A stretch of 64,000 nt of DNA from Hippopus hippopus. Taxonomy: Eukaryota; Mollusca; Bivalvia; Cardiida; Cardiidae. Below the pieces are notes generated by a model, which worked only from the letters and a program-made list of their open reading frames with translations, did not search any database and was not told the origin of the DNA. Position numbers and translations under genes: made by a program. Of the stretch, positions 22,925 through 33,599 are shown one piece after another. The stretch lies in NCBI GenBank assembly GCA_946811185.2, contig OX328096.1, forward strand, positions 23,997,881 through 24,061,880, given 5' to 3'. Within the stretch, counting starts at the first letter, position 1; every line of letters starts with the position of its first letter.

Positions 22925-23095
22925 TTGTGAAGATAATATGTTATTGTACAGTCGTCCAAGTGTTAGTCATAGACAGACAAGTGAAATTTTAAAACCATAT
23001 TTGTAGGTAAAAAGCTGCAAGGTTGTTCTATTTTTGTTTACTTGTTTACCTGGTTTTAAATTACATTTTTCTGTCAGTGACTAGCTTTGTATAGT
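22925..23095. repeat. Palindromic repeat (also at 38600-38745)
   Basis: TTGTACAGTCGTCCAAGTGTTAGTC at one end, and GTAAAAAGCTGCAAGG with its counterpart TTACCTGGTTTTAAA. The same words occur in reverse order at 38600-38745. Confidence 0.7.
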
Positions 23096-23615
23096 AGACC
23101 TCTACCAGAATTACAGCCTTTGGGTCAAAATTGGCCCCCTCCCCAGGGACCACAATTTTTATGTGGAGTTAATGGTGAAACTTAAATCTTCTTATTCCTA
23201 TCCATGAACGCTGCGGCTATCTATTTTGGTATTTAGCTTCAGCTAGCTGATATCATCAAGTTTGTTCAAAATTTATTCCTGGGGTCAAAACTGGTCCCTC
23301 CCCATGGGTTGCACATTTTACATGAGCTTCATATTGTGGGAAATTTAAACATATTCTCATTTATATAGCTATTTAGCCTAGACCTGTATTATTGGTGTGT
23401 AGCTTCATCTAGTGGATCTCTACTTGGATTCAACTTACTGTAGCAATTGGGTAAAAAATGACACCACCCTGGGGGTAACAACTTTCATAATTGAGTTTCA
23501 TAGAGAAAACTTTGAAATTTTTCTAGTTCAAAACCATTAGGTATTAGTAGGTATGTTTGGTATGTAGCAAGATAACGCGGACCTCTACCATGATTTTTCA
23601 AATCATTGCCACTGG
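23095..23615 (+). repeat. Family G transposon internal fragment
   Basis: Three tandem-like modules of AGACCTCTACCAGAATT ... GGGTCAAAATTGGCCC ... CCCAGGGACCACA. These are the internal reiterated units of the element complete at 40533-41984. The ends are missing. Confidence 0.7.
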
Positions 23616-23875
23616 CGTCAGCAATTGGTCATACTGATGAAAAGGGGTGGGGGGGGGGTCATAAATCGTTCTCTGGACATATGGCCGCTTTGATGGATGA
23701 ACTGGTCGCCTTGATAATATACTCGAGCAAAGCGGTAAATACAGCGCCACCAGTCCTTTGAATCAACAGGGCTTCGAAACGTGCAGTCTTATTTTGTTTA
23801 GTCTAGCCTACATAACAGAAATCTTTCTCAGTTTCAGTGAATTGTATTTTCAGCAGTCGAAAGAGGTTTATTTTT

Positions 23876-24135
23876 GGCTTGCAACACGCGAAAAGGGGAA
23901 TTCGGACATTTGCGTAAAGTGTCGTCTCGGATCAGCCTGCGCAGTCCGCGCAGGCTGATCCGAGACGGCACTTTACGACTACATTAGATTTTGTGCTAAA
24001 GTAGACTTGCGCAAAACAAAAAATTACATAAAAACGGAAAGTGCCGTCTCGGATTAGCCTGCGCGGACTGCGCAGGCTGATCCGAGACGACACTTTACGC
24101 AAATGTCCGAATGCCCCTTTTCACGTGTTGCAGGC
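23876..24135. repeat. Family C double-hairpin repeat, near-complete
   Basis: Ends GGCTTGCAACACGCGAAAAG / CTTTTCACGTGTTGCAGGCC. Palindromes with CGGATCAGCCTGCGCAGTCC at 23914-23975 and 24041-24100. Peptides such as CRLGSACAVRAG in short frames come from this repeat, not from a gene family. Confidence 0.95.
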
Positions 24136-24267
24136 CATTTATTATTATATTTGGCACTGTTAAAAGTAACTATGAAAAGTTTTAATTTGCTAATGTGTAA
24201 AATTACTTTTCTCTGCATATAAAAAGGCTTTCTTGTCATAGTTTAAAATTACATAACGTTCGATGTA

Positions 24268-24325
24268 AATCCAAGGTCGGACTGCACGTTTTTTTGCAGT
24301 CTGACCCTGATCTGCACCGTCCGCA
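24268..24325 (-). repeat. Family B core fragment
   Basis: CGGACTGCACGT..GCAGTCTGACCCTGATCTGCA resembles the B palindrome. No B ends. Confidence 0.55.
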
Positions 24326-24540
24326 AAATGCTGGTATAAGGCAATTTCAGGGATCATGTGACAAGAGGGATGAAGAGATATATAAGCTCAGACCTGTTCT
24401 GATATCGGTATGTACGGGTGGGGTGAGCTAGAGCTGTAGCAGTAACAATGGCCAATTGTCACCAATTATTGGATTGTTAATTATCTTCCTGATTCAAGTG
24501 TAGCCTAATGTATAAAATCAGCATTCTCAGTTTACTCTTT

Positions 24541-24782
24541 AGCACATTATCCCGACTTCTAACGACTCTGATTTAAATTAAAAAAAAAAAGGGGGGGGGG
24601 GGCTTTTGAAAACCTTGTGGGAAAAGAAGAAAATGCCGGTGACCAGCATTTTCTGCTTTTCCCACAATGTTTTCGAATCATTCACAGCCAAAAAGGCATA
24701 ATTCCAGCCACATCGAAATTGTCGTCTGCAATGATTTCAATTTGGACGACTCCAAATTATTTTCTGTTTGGTGAAGAGTTAA
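24541..24782 (+). repeat. MITE family A copy with a homopolymer insertion
   Basis: ACATTATCCCGACTTCTAACG, an A11G12 tract, palindrome AAAATGCCGGTGACCAGCAT, CCCACAATGTTTTC, right end GTTTGGTGAAGAGTTAA. Confidence 0.85.
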
Positions 24783-25167
24783 GCCGATTACGGTTGAGAG
24801 AAATTTGCGTTAGTCTAGTCTGAAAACATCTTTTGACTTTGCACGGTTCTGTACATGAGTAACAAGTTGAGACATCGCCCACAAAGCGGAGAATAAGCCG
24901 GTTGTCAGATTTGTACTTTTGCTGCAATGTTTCCATGACTTGTTTTCCGCAAGACGCAATTTTAAGGGTTTCTAGCTGGAGGAGATGAAGTAATCGATAT
25001 GCGTACCCTGGGTGCATAATTTGCATGTCTCTTTTTTCATAGTTTATTCTCTGCATGACCTATCAAGAATGAAAATCATTATCATAAGCCGTTGTCATCC
25101 ATGTCATTAATAACAGTTCATTGTTGCTAGTTTCGCGATTTTTTTGTGATAAAATTCTTATTATTTT

Positions 25168-25390
25168 ACCTCTTTACCAAATCAACCCCTGTTATCACGA
25201 CCATCAAGAAGAATCATTTTGAAAACATTGTGGAATAAGGAGAAAATGCTGGTAACCAGCATTTTCTCCTTTTCCTACAATGTTTTCAATCCTATAAGAA
25301 AACTTAAGATTTCTTTTAAAAATTTTGAATTTATCGTCTGCTTTGAATTTGGACAAGCCGTAAGACTTTTTCGCCCGGTAAAGAGTTGAT
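25168..25390 (+). repeat. MITE family A copy
   Basis: ACCTCTTTACCAAATCAACC, perfect AGAAAATGCTGGTAACCAGC core, CCTACAATGTTTTC, right end CCGGTAAAGAGTTGA. Confidence 0.9.
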
Positions 25391-25446
25391 GCAATCTACC
25401 GTTTTTATCTTAATTTTGAAATATAAACAGGTTCCTGCTGTTTACG

Positions 25447-25671
25447 ATTAATCCTTTACGACATACTCCCGAGTCAAAGTTTAAAAGACCATAAGGAAAG
25501 GTGCTTTCAAAAATATTGTGGGGGAAAAAAACAGCATTTTCACCTTTTCCCACAATGTTTCCTATCCATTCACAGGCAGAATCAATTATTTGAGCCACGG
25601 TAAAATTTTTCGTCTGCAAGTGCTTCCAATTTTGATGCGTGTTAAATTTTGTGGTCTGGTAAAGAGTTAAG
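25447..25671 (+). repeat. MITE family A copy
   Basis: TTAATCCTTTACGACATACTC, left half of the palindrome mostly deleted, TTTTCCCACAATGTTTCC, right end GTCTGGTAAAGAGTTAA. Confidence 0.85.
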
Positions 25672-25867
25672 GTTATAATGCCATGCAACAAGTAGGTGCA
25701 ACCGTCCTATCTGACAGTCGGATCTGTAATACTAGTTGCCTCCCGCGGACGACATTTGTCACCCTGTTGGAAACCACTTTTGAAAACCTTTTCGACCAAA
25801 AAAAGTAATTGCTCGTAAGGAAACATTTTCCTGTTACAGTCCTTTTGGTTTCTAGTAGCAGACGATA

Positions 25868-25935
25868 TGGATCCAAGATCATACTTGATTTGTACAGTTT
25901 GGTTTTAATCTGCACTGTCCGCTATAAAGTACTTA
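25868..25935 (-). repeat. Family B core fragment
   Basis: GATCCAAGATCATACTTG..ACAGTTTGGTTTTAATCTGCACTGTCCGC. Diverged. Confidence 0.45.
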
Positions 25936-26153
25936 TGTCGCCTTTCGCTATGAAAGGAACGGAAAAGGGTCCAGTTATCAACAATCGTATATTCGTATAC
26001 AAATATATTTAATTTGACCGTTCTTATTTAGCATGGGAATTAAAATCCTTTTTCAATTTTGACTATTTGTATATAAAATCATAGAACAAATAATTGAAAA
26101 CCACCGTTATATCAAGTTTCAATAGAGTTACTGAACGCTGTTTAGAGCTGCTT

Positions 26154-26375
26154 TGACCCTAAATACCACGCAAACTCGAGTTTTAAAGACCTTGAGGAAG
26201 AAAGCTTTTGGGAAAATTGTGGAAAAAGAGAAAATGCTGGTGACCAGCATTTTCTCTTTTTTCCACAATGTTTTCTTGTCTCTCCAGAACAAATCAGCAA
26301 CATTTAGTTTGTCGTCTTCACATGCTCTGGATTTTGACAAGTCCAAAAGTTTGTCATATGGTAAAGAGTTTAACT
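26154..26375 (+). repeat. MITE family A copy
   Basis: AACTCGAGTTTTAAAGACCT, perfect palindrome centred on GCTGGTGACCAGC, right end ATATGGTAAAGAGTTTAA. Confidence 0.9.
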
Positions 26376-26639
26376 TTTATCCAGTCATTTAACGGCGATG
26401 GTTCACGTATTCGTGCGTTTCACCCATGATAGACTAAGGTTCTAAAGTGCTTTATCCAACAGCGTTCCCTAAAACACCACACTTGAACGTTTGATGGCGG
26501 TAACAGAATACTGGTAACATAGGTAGGTGGACATTCCGTCGCAATTCCACTGAATTAATCATTGAAACGGCGTTCAACGTGTAACAAAGAATCGAAAATA
26601 AACAAAAGAATTGTAGCAAGATGTTTTTTGGTAGAACAT

Positions 26640-26938
26640 TTCTTATTGAACATTCTGATTGATTGTGTGGTCTTAACACCGTTTACAAAATTATTTCAGT
26701 TATATCGTGGTGGCCAGAGTACCTTTCCGTGCCTTCCTGAAATTTCTGTTACCAGTGCACAATATTCTTCCCAAGTCACTGGCTACTTTTCCACATAACC
26801 ATCATCGAAACAATGATCAGTGATGAGAGAGAAATGAACCCTGTTGCAGTGACTATTATCAGTCCTCAGAAAGAAAGAGACCGAACTTGGGATTCGAACC
26901 TCCTGCGCAACCGGGTCTCAGCTACACATTCTGAAGAT
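26640..26938 (-). repeat. SINE family E (tRNA-derived)
   Basis: Reverse-oriented. The tail side begins TTGATTGTGTGGTC. The body has GGTGGCCAGAGTACCTTTCC and ATCATCGAAACAATGATCAG. The tRNA-related head includes GGGATTCGAACCTCCTGCGC (B-box complement). Confidence 0.85.
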
Positions 26939-26989
26939 GGCCATTTGGGTGATAGTTGATTCTTTAACTGACAATAATATTGTAGAGTC

Positions 26990-27176
26990 GTCGACATTGA
27001 AAGAGGCTGCAGACGAAAAAAGATCTGCCGCTTCGATGGTAAGATTTGTTTTTTTTTTCTTTGAAAGCAAAGAAAACATTGGTGGAAATAGAGAAACTAC
27101 TGGTTTCCAGCATTTTCTCCGTTTCTCAAAATGTTTTCAAAAGGCTTCTTTATCAGCACAATTAAAAGAAAGTCGT
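26990..27176 (-). repeat. MITE family A partial copy
   Basis: GCAGACGAAAAAAGATCTGC, AAACATTGGTGGAAATAGAG, CCAGCATTTTCTCCG, CAAAATGTTTTCAAAAGGC. The ends have decayed. Confidence 0.75.
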
Positions 27177-27197
27177 TTTTGCTAAGGATTACATTTA

Positions 27198-27312
27198 TAT
27201 GAGCCATGCTCTGTGAAAAGGGAGTTTAATGCATCTACAAAAAGTATCGGACCAGGTCAGCTTGTGCGGATTGCACAAGCTGGCCGAAGTCGAAACTTTT
27301 TACCATCGGTTA
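27198..27312 (+). repeat. Family D truncated copy
   Basis: GAGCCATGCTCTGTGAAAAG left end, TTTAATGCATCTACAAAAAG, and hairpin CAGGTCAGCTTGTGCGG..GCACAAGCTGGCC. Truncated on the right. Confidence 0.8.
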
Positions 27313-27354
27313 ATCTCTATGTCAAAGGACAAGTCTCTGATTCAGTCGGTTGTT

Positions 27355-27395
27355 GTCTATCTATCTATCTATCTATCTATCTGTCTATCTATCTC
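27355..27395 (+). repeat. (TATC)n microsatellite
   Basis: CTATCTATCTATCTATCTAT run. Confidence 0.95.
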
Positions 27396-27551
27396 ACCGA
27401 TTGTCTCCTTTGAATGACTAATATGTTATTTTAAGTCCAAAGTTGGTAATTCTATTTTGTGAAATAATATATCAATCACTTACTTATTCTATGAAAAGGA
27501 AAAGGTGAAAAAGAGACTGAAATGTAGCTCGGGTCCAGGCAGTAATATAAA

Positions 27552-27709
27552 GGATAATCAACTGGTTGTGTGTGATATTAAAAATCTGTAACTAGAATGG
27601 GGTGTGATGCGGTTGAAAAAACGTGTCCGAAGGACGAGTTTTTTTAACCGCATCATACCCCATTCGAGTGACAGTTTTTTAATATCACACACAACCAGTT
27701 GATTATCCT
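27552..27709. repeat. About 158-bp near-perfect palindrome (hairpin MITE)
   Basis: AGGATAATCAACTGGTTGTG at the left is mirrored by CACAACCAGTTGATTATCCT at the right, with GAATGGGGTGTGATGCGGTT inside and the centre at CGTGTCCGAAGGACG. Arms are almost identical, so insertion or gene conversion is recent. Confidence 0.9.
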
Positions 27710-27806
27710 ATTTGATATATTCTTAAATCACCCTTTTTTGTTATAATAAATATCAAGAATGGTATGATATGAGCAATATAGGAAAAAAGTAGTTCCGACA
27801 AACATT

Positions 27807-28034
27807 CTTAACTCATTACCAAACGACAAAATTTTAGGTTTGTCCAAATCGAAAGCACTTGCAGACGACAAAATAAGTGACTGGAAATTTGAAATTTGTT
27901 TTGTGAAGGGTAGAAAACATTGTGGGAAAAGGAGAAAATGCTGGTTACCAGCATTTTCTCCTTTTTCCACAATGTTTTCTAAAGGCTTCTTTCTCAGGGT
28001 CGTCAAAAGTAGGGATTGTGTGGTAATGGGTTAA
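27807..28034 (-). repeat. MITE family A, near-consensus copy
   Basis: TTAACTCATTACCAAACGAC, CAGACGACAAAATAAGTGAC, GGGAAAAGGAGAAAATGCTG palindrome, right end TTGTGTGGTAATGGGTTAA. Confidence 0.95.
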
Positions 28035-28224
28035 ACTATATCGTCACTAGTGATGATAACATATTTATCATCACTAGTGGTGTTATTCACTGTGAAATCC
28101 CAGTAATTCACTGATAAGAATATAATAAAATTCTTTTAATCGCTCTTTTCACGATCTTCTTCCACGGCCTGTACTAATCACAGACAAAACTGTTTAACGG
28201 GTCCGTAATAATCTTCTTGACAAA

Positions 28225-28447
28225 TTAACCCCTAGGTTGCTAAGCGCGACTCAAGGACCTTTTTCGCACAGTGTAGATCAAGATCAGACTGCACAGAACG
28301 TGCAGTCTGATCTTGGATCTACACTGTCCGATAAGGAGATAACCCCCCTCCCCCCCCCCCCCCAAAAAAAAATGAAATAGCAATATTTGGGCTTTTCTGT
28401 ATAGACTTAAAAGTTTCATTTTAGTTTTTCAGCAGGTTAAGGGTTCA
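28225..28447 (+). repeat. MITE family B full-length copy
   Basis: TTAACCCCTAGGTTGCTAAG left end, perfect core AGACTGCACAGAACGTGCAG with mirror arms GATCAAGATC/GATCTTGGATC, C14 tract insertion, right end AGCAGGTTAAGGGTT. Confidence 0.9.
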
Positions 28448-28546
28448 CGTCCAAGGATAAGAGGAAATTGATGGGACTGTTACTAAATTTAATCTTATGA
28501 CATATAGACCTGTATGTTTATCTCTAGCATGGCTGAACTGTGAATT

Positions 28547-28613
28547 GCTCCTCCTGAGACTTGAACTCAGAACTCCTCTGAAAGAGGCGTTTTGTCATTT
28601 AAACTATAAGAGC
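28547..28613 (-). tRNA. tRNA-Glu(UUC)-like sequence, probably a pseudogene
   Basis: The minus strand reads GCTCTTATAGTTTAAATGAC (D-arm region), then an anticodon loop CTTTCAG, then TGAGTTCAAGTCTCA (T-arm), and ends GGAGC. The acceptor stem pairs imperfectly and the T-loop is not canonical. It could be a tRNA pseudogene, a SINE head or a mitochondrial-derived piece. Confidence 0.3.
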
Positions 28614-28814
28614 TTCACTGTACAAGCCAACGTTGAAAAAAAGAGGATCCGAAAAATGTTTACCCCTTAGACGTGAAATATTGATACGAGGCATAAAATG
28701 TCTGAAAATAACACCCAAACATGTTCAGCTAGAATATCTTTTATGAAACAAAAAATTCTTGGACTGTCTAGTTCCATTGCAAAGCAACAATCAGCCATGT
28801 TCCAAACAGTCCTG

Positions 28815-29014
28815 TGTTTAACGAAACTAAGGAAAAAGGCTGGTGAAAACATTTTGGAAAAAAGGAGAACATGCTGATAACCAGCATCTTTTTTCCCACG
28901 AGGCTTTTGCTCATTATAGACAAATTACATCATAATTATGGGCCACATTCCACTTGTCGTCTGCAATGTCCTTACATTTTGGATGAGTCCAACATATTGT
29001 TGTCTGGTAAAGAG
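28815..29014 (+). repeat. MITE family A copy
   Basis: AAACATTTTGGAAAAAAGGAG, CTGATAACCAGCATC, CTTGTCGTCTGCAATG, right end TGTCTGGTAAAGAGG. Confidence 0.8.
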
Positions 29015-29248
29015 GATGTACCTCCTTTAACTTCAACCCCCCCCCCCCGTTTTTTCCCAGTGAAACTTCCGTTACAATGAATAATAAAAAAAGACTCCAA
29101 AACCTATTTCGACTTTACTATCATACCGATCTGTCTATGACTTCGGCTGCTTTTGAAAACATCACGGCCGAGAAGTACTGTCGAATTATTTGAAGCAAAC
29201 GCTTCTTTTCATATTTTTTCCATCATTTAAATAAGATATTCCTTTTCC

Positions 29249-29356
29249 TTTAACCACACAATCCCGTGCTTTATCATTTAAAGATCTTGAGACTTTTAAA
29301 AACATTGTGAGAAAAGGAAAGACTATGGTTACCAGCTTTTTCACCTTTTCCCATGT
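29249..29356 (+). repeat. MITE family A, left half
   Basis: TTTAACCACACAATCCCGTG, AAACATTGTGAGAAAAGG, GGTTACCAGC. Cut by the family D copy that follows. Confidence 0.75.
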
Positions 29357-29360
29357 ATAT

Positions 29361-29628
29361 ATTTGAGCCATGCTCTGGCAAAAGGGGGCTTAATGCATCT
29401 CCGTGATGATCATACCAAGCAAACAATCACATAACCATGGATCTATCAAATTCATTTTGTCCAACAACCAAATGAATCATGAGGTAGAGTGATCCTTATA
29501 CATACAGAAAATTGACCCATAGCGAAAAGTTTAGGCCCAGGTCAGCCTGCGCGGACTGCCCAGGCTGACCTGGGTCGATACTTTTCTCAGATGCATTAAG
29601 CCTTCTTTTCACAGAGCTTGGCTCATTT
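29361..29628. repeat. Family D complete copy
   Basis: Terminal inverted repeats GAGCCATGCTCTGGCAAAAG / CTTTTCACAGAGCTTGGCTC. Internal TTAATGCATCTCCGTGATGA and hairpin AGGTCAGCCTGCGCGGACTG..CAGGCTGACCTG. It interrupts the right half of a family A copy, whose GTAAAGGGTTAA-like end reappears at 29750-29762. Confidence 0.9.
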
Positions 29629-29639
29629 GTGTATACGAT

Positions 29640-29870
29640 CGCTGGTTTACTACCTATTCAAGGAAATACACCATCATTTGAAAAAACAATTAAAGTGTCT
29701 TCTGTGCGGAATGCCTTCAGTGTGGACGAGTCAAAAATTTTGCTATGCAGTAAAGGGTTAAATACTTATTTTCACTTAAATAACATGTACTTTTCTTCTA
29801 ACATGTCTAAAAGCATATTGTAAGCATTTTCGCACTTTACCACAATGTTTTCCTAACATTCAGAGTTGTT
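29640..29870 (+). repeat. Family A fragments flanking the family D insertion
   Basis: GTGTGGACGAGTCAAAAATTT and GCAGTAAAGGGTTAA (29725-29760) are a decayed family A right end. ATTTTCGCACTTTACCACAATGTTTTCC at 29825 is another core fragment. Confidence 0.6.
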
Positions 29871-29989
29871 GATACCAAGCAAATAATGATAATACCGATG
29901 GATATTTGACTGAGAAGTTTTTCATTGGTTGCTACCTCAAAGGCGAAGTTTTTATTACACTGAACTACCATGCCGGTTGATAAAACCAG

Positions 29990-30032
29990 GGATCGTATAT
30001 AGATCCCTGTGTACGAGTATATAAGATCCCTG
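29990..30032. repeat. AGGGATCGTATATA mini-hairpin
   Basis: AGGGATCGTATATAGATCCCT and a second AAGATCCCT form short inverted copies of the unit that also sits inside the MITE at 12251-12286. Confidence 0.7.
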
Positions 30033-30039
30033 ATAAAAC

Positions 30040-31700
30040 TTTAAAACATTCGAATCATTTTTCCGCGACAGAAATTTTTGCAACTGTTAATTTCGTATCT
30101 GCTCTATTATTACCAATGAAATGACTAAATGACTACTACGTGAGAACAAAATATCTGAATACATATTGAGTTCCGAAAATGCCTATTGTTGGAGACTAAT
30201 GTATTTAGGATTAGTTAGAAGAGTAGTCTCCCGTGTAGGCAAGCAACCGTCCTTAAATAACATGGCCCTAGTTTGTTTCGTTTTTCGGTTTTTAATCAAA
30301 ATTAAAGAAGATCTACTCATATTTTTTTTTTAATTTGGTGAAACTCGTGATTGTGACATGAAGATGTTTTCGAACGTGTTTGGAACAATCTTTGGACCAA
30401 CAACCAAAAGCAAATAAAAAAGAAAAAAATGAACGGACTGGAACCCAGGCTAGGTTCCGCCCGGCACGGAACTTCAAGATGAAGGCGAGGCTTCCATTAT
30501 CAAGCTGACGTAGCTCTATCGTTTTTGCTCAAGAATTTAGCCCTGATAACAAACAACTAAACTATAGCGAGTTAGATTTAGGTTACAATTAGGCTATCTT
30601 TGTCTCTCTTGTAAAAAAATTAGCCCAAGATAGAATTTCTCCGCTATTTCAAATCAAATTTATTTATTACCAATGGATGGACGGATGGAGAGATGGGGAA
30701 TGAGATGGATGACTGCAACTTTGGTGGCATGTTATCGATCGTTGTGTCATCGGGCAGTTACGGGAGTTACCAGTTTACAGTTTACTTAAGGACGGTTACG
30801 GCAGATACAAAGGGTACCAGTTTACAGCTTAGGAGTAAAGCGTTTAGACCTGACCCAACTATACTTCCGTCAAATACGGATTTCGCAGAGGTCAAGGTAA
30901 ATCTTCAGTAAATGCTCTCACAATTCTATAAAATGTATTATTTAATCAACGAATTTCGTAATTAAAATTAAACTAAGAAATAATAATCAATACTTCCGAG
31001 CAAACATTATTTACAAATTGTTGATTTTATTCGGCCAATTTCTACTAAATTTGATCGATCTGTGGGTGGGGTAATGGTGCATTCACAAAAGTCTAACCTT
31101 AGTCTCATAAGTAGATAATACATTTATGTATATAATAATACCTGCTATCTCTACACTAGACGTTACGATGGAGCAACGGCACACATAAACTTAGAAAATG
31201 TCCTGAATTGATCAGGATTTATCCGATGTAGTTAAGCCTCTTTTCTTCCCTCTTTCAAATACTCTTGAGATTCCAAAGTATTCCTATGCACAACACAGTG
31301 AAAAGTTACAACAGTTTTCCAGTAAAGTAATGAATATCAATCACATGTGCCCATAACACTAGTAAAAACTTGTGGATACCACTGCAAAACTGAAAAACAT
31401 CAACAAATTTGGCTTTTTCCATCTTGAGAAAGCCAGATTTTTATGAATATACCTGCAGCAAATGGATCATAAAGTAACAGACATATAAATGCAGACTATA
31501 TGTTCACTGGCAGATGGAGTGTAAAGGGTTTTGCCACTATCCTATACACTTAATCAGCAAATGAAAATGTTTTACATACGCTTATGTCTGTTATGTCATA
31601 ATTGATTTGCTGCTGATAAACTTTCAATGAATTCATTTTTAAAATTTGTATACATGTAGTTTGCAATATTTAGTATTTATACACTGAGCTTTTCAGCAAG
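30040..31700. other. Unassigned stretch
   Basis: No supported gene. At 30735-30815 the words CGGGCAGTTACGGGAGTTACCAGTTTACAG are tandemly echoed and resemble CGGACGGTTACGGGAGA at 3757 and 22323. This is a shared dispersed-repeat motif rather than coding sequence. Confidence 0.4.
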
Positions 31701-31827
31701 TGAACACAGATCATTGGCTGAGAAAACAATGCATGTAATAAGAAATTATGTGATTCATCCATATAATTTTGTTTTAATTGCTTTGGTTACCATGAAACTT
31801 AAACTGGCATCTTTGATTTTCATATCA

Positions 31828-31970
31828 ACATCTACACTAATCTGTCAAACTATCATGGTAAACTGGTACCCGTTATATCTCCTATTATCATCCAGTGATC
31901 CACTGGATGGTTATTAAAGATACATTGAGAAGCCGTTTACCTTGATAGTTTGAAAGATTAAATTAATTCT
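31828..31970. repeat. Short inverted-repeat element
   Basis: CAAACTATCATGGTAAACTGG and its partner CCGTTTACCTTGATAGTTTG flank about 90 bp. This is a small MITE-like hairpin of unknown family. Confidence 0.55.
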
Positions 31971-32379
31971 TTCTAAATTAAAAATTGAAATTGCATCCAA
32001 TTTGATGTAGGCAATGAATTTAAGGAATATGCACATGAGTCACCAGCGTCCAACAATTTCCAGAAAAGACACTGGTCCTGCAGAACAAGTTGCTTCAAAA
32101 AAGAACTTGACCTGCTTTGGTCCTGACTAATCCAATGAGAAAAAGCCTTCTAATTCTTGACTCTGACATTTTTTTTTTTTTTTTAGACAAAACGGAAACG
32201 CTAATTATACTGTCTCCTGTAGCAACGAACCTTAAATACCAGGTTTCAATAACCGGCACCATATAACCAACCAAGTAATAGAAATTAATACACCCATATT
32301 TGACAGAGTCTTTCAAACTGGTTTCAGGAAAATATTTGCATCAATATCATTAGCAAAGTTGCTCATATCTAATAGGGGT

Positions 32380-32512
32380 GTAACGATACATCGGACTATC
32401 GATGGATCGCGATGGTGAGCGTGTCGATGCTACTGCATCGATTGTTATGTTGAAAATCGATAACTATCGCCGATAGTTACCTCAAATATCGATAGTTTCG
32501 ATAGTTTCACTG
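32380..32512. repeat. ATCGAT-rich terminal-repeat fragment
   Basis: Begins GGGGTGTAACGATACATCGG, then dense ATCGAT/CGATAGTT words. A GGTGTAACGATAC start is typical of hAT-type non-autonomous elements. No second end found. Confidence 0.45.
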
Positions 32513-32892
32513 ACAAGAAAGAGGGAGAAAATACTGCAATTCGCTAATGTATTCGAACGCCCTAAAAGTTCGGACACGTTTAATTATTTACAAAAATAAT
32601 TTATTTTTTAATTCTTTCTCTGAACACTTCCAAAAGCAAGTTTTCCTAAATATTCGAACATTCCGTAACGTTAATTTCCCAAAATATTTGACGGGTAATT
32701 TTTTGGAATATGTTTTCAATAATGATCGGCTGCATAATATTCATTTCTGCATAGCAATGTTCATCGTTACGAAAACGAATCCTTCGAGAGCTGATTAACT
32801 CAGCGATAATTTTAAGTCATGAAATTAGACCAAAATAATTGCAACACTAAGGGTGTTTTTGTTAAAAACTTCTCACCAAAGCGAAAAGTGTG

Positions 32893-32960
32893 GATTTAGA
32901 TCAAAGATCAGACCAAACAGTCTGCCTACAGTCTAATCTTAATCTACATAGGCCGCCAAA
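32893..32960 (-). repeat. Family B core fragment
   Basis: TAGATCAAAGATCAGACC..CAGTCTAATCTTAATCTACA palindrome remnant. Confidence 0.6.
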
Positions 32961-33524
32961 ACCATAACCATGCGTGTTGTCCCTCCATAAGCATTAAATA
33001 AATCTGCTATGAAAAATGAATACTAAACCTCGTTCTTTCTTTTCTTTATTTATCAGTAATCCATTTCGAATGCATTCCTTTTATTTCGGCTGCAAGGAAT
33101 TAGATTAATTTTTAGAAAACAGCCGCACTTTTTTATGCTGACTACACAAAACGTGACACGACTGGCATGTTCTTGAAACAGCTATATTACTAAATGCAAA
33201 AAGGCTTTATCAGCTGGTGTACATGTAAATCGTGCATGAAATAGGCTTATTGCATGGTCACTTTGAATTGATTGGAGGTCGACCTGCAGCCAGATATAAG
33301 TTTCTTCGAGCAGACCAGTTTAAGTGTGTAAATTAAACAGGTGCGTTACAACTCAGTCGCTTCGAATGATTTGCGTGTTACATCATACCCCTTATCCAAA
33401 TTTTACTGCAAACATTTGTGTACCCACGACAGGCCGACAGGCATCTTGTAGACAGATGGCTTTTAATATGGTCGTTCTGATTTACTCTGCTGATGGCAAG
33501 ATGGCGATTTTCAAAGAAGGCGGA

Positions 33525-33592
33525 TGGTGTAGATAGACATCAGACTAAACAGAACACGCTGTCTGATCTTGGATCTATACCATCCACTTCTG
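33525..33592 (-). repeat. Family B core fragment
   Basis: GTGTAGATAGACATCAGACT..GTCTGATCTTGGATCTATAC palindrome remnant. Confidence 0.6.
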
Positions 33593-33599
33593 TACTATG

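Noticed and set aside
30693..30911. 72-codon frame with Gly/Ser/Tyr-rich start
   Set aside because: It is made of tandem CGGTTACGGGAG..CCAGTTTACAG words shared with non-coding positions 3757 and 22323. No exon signals.
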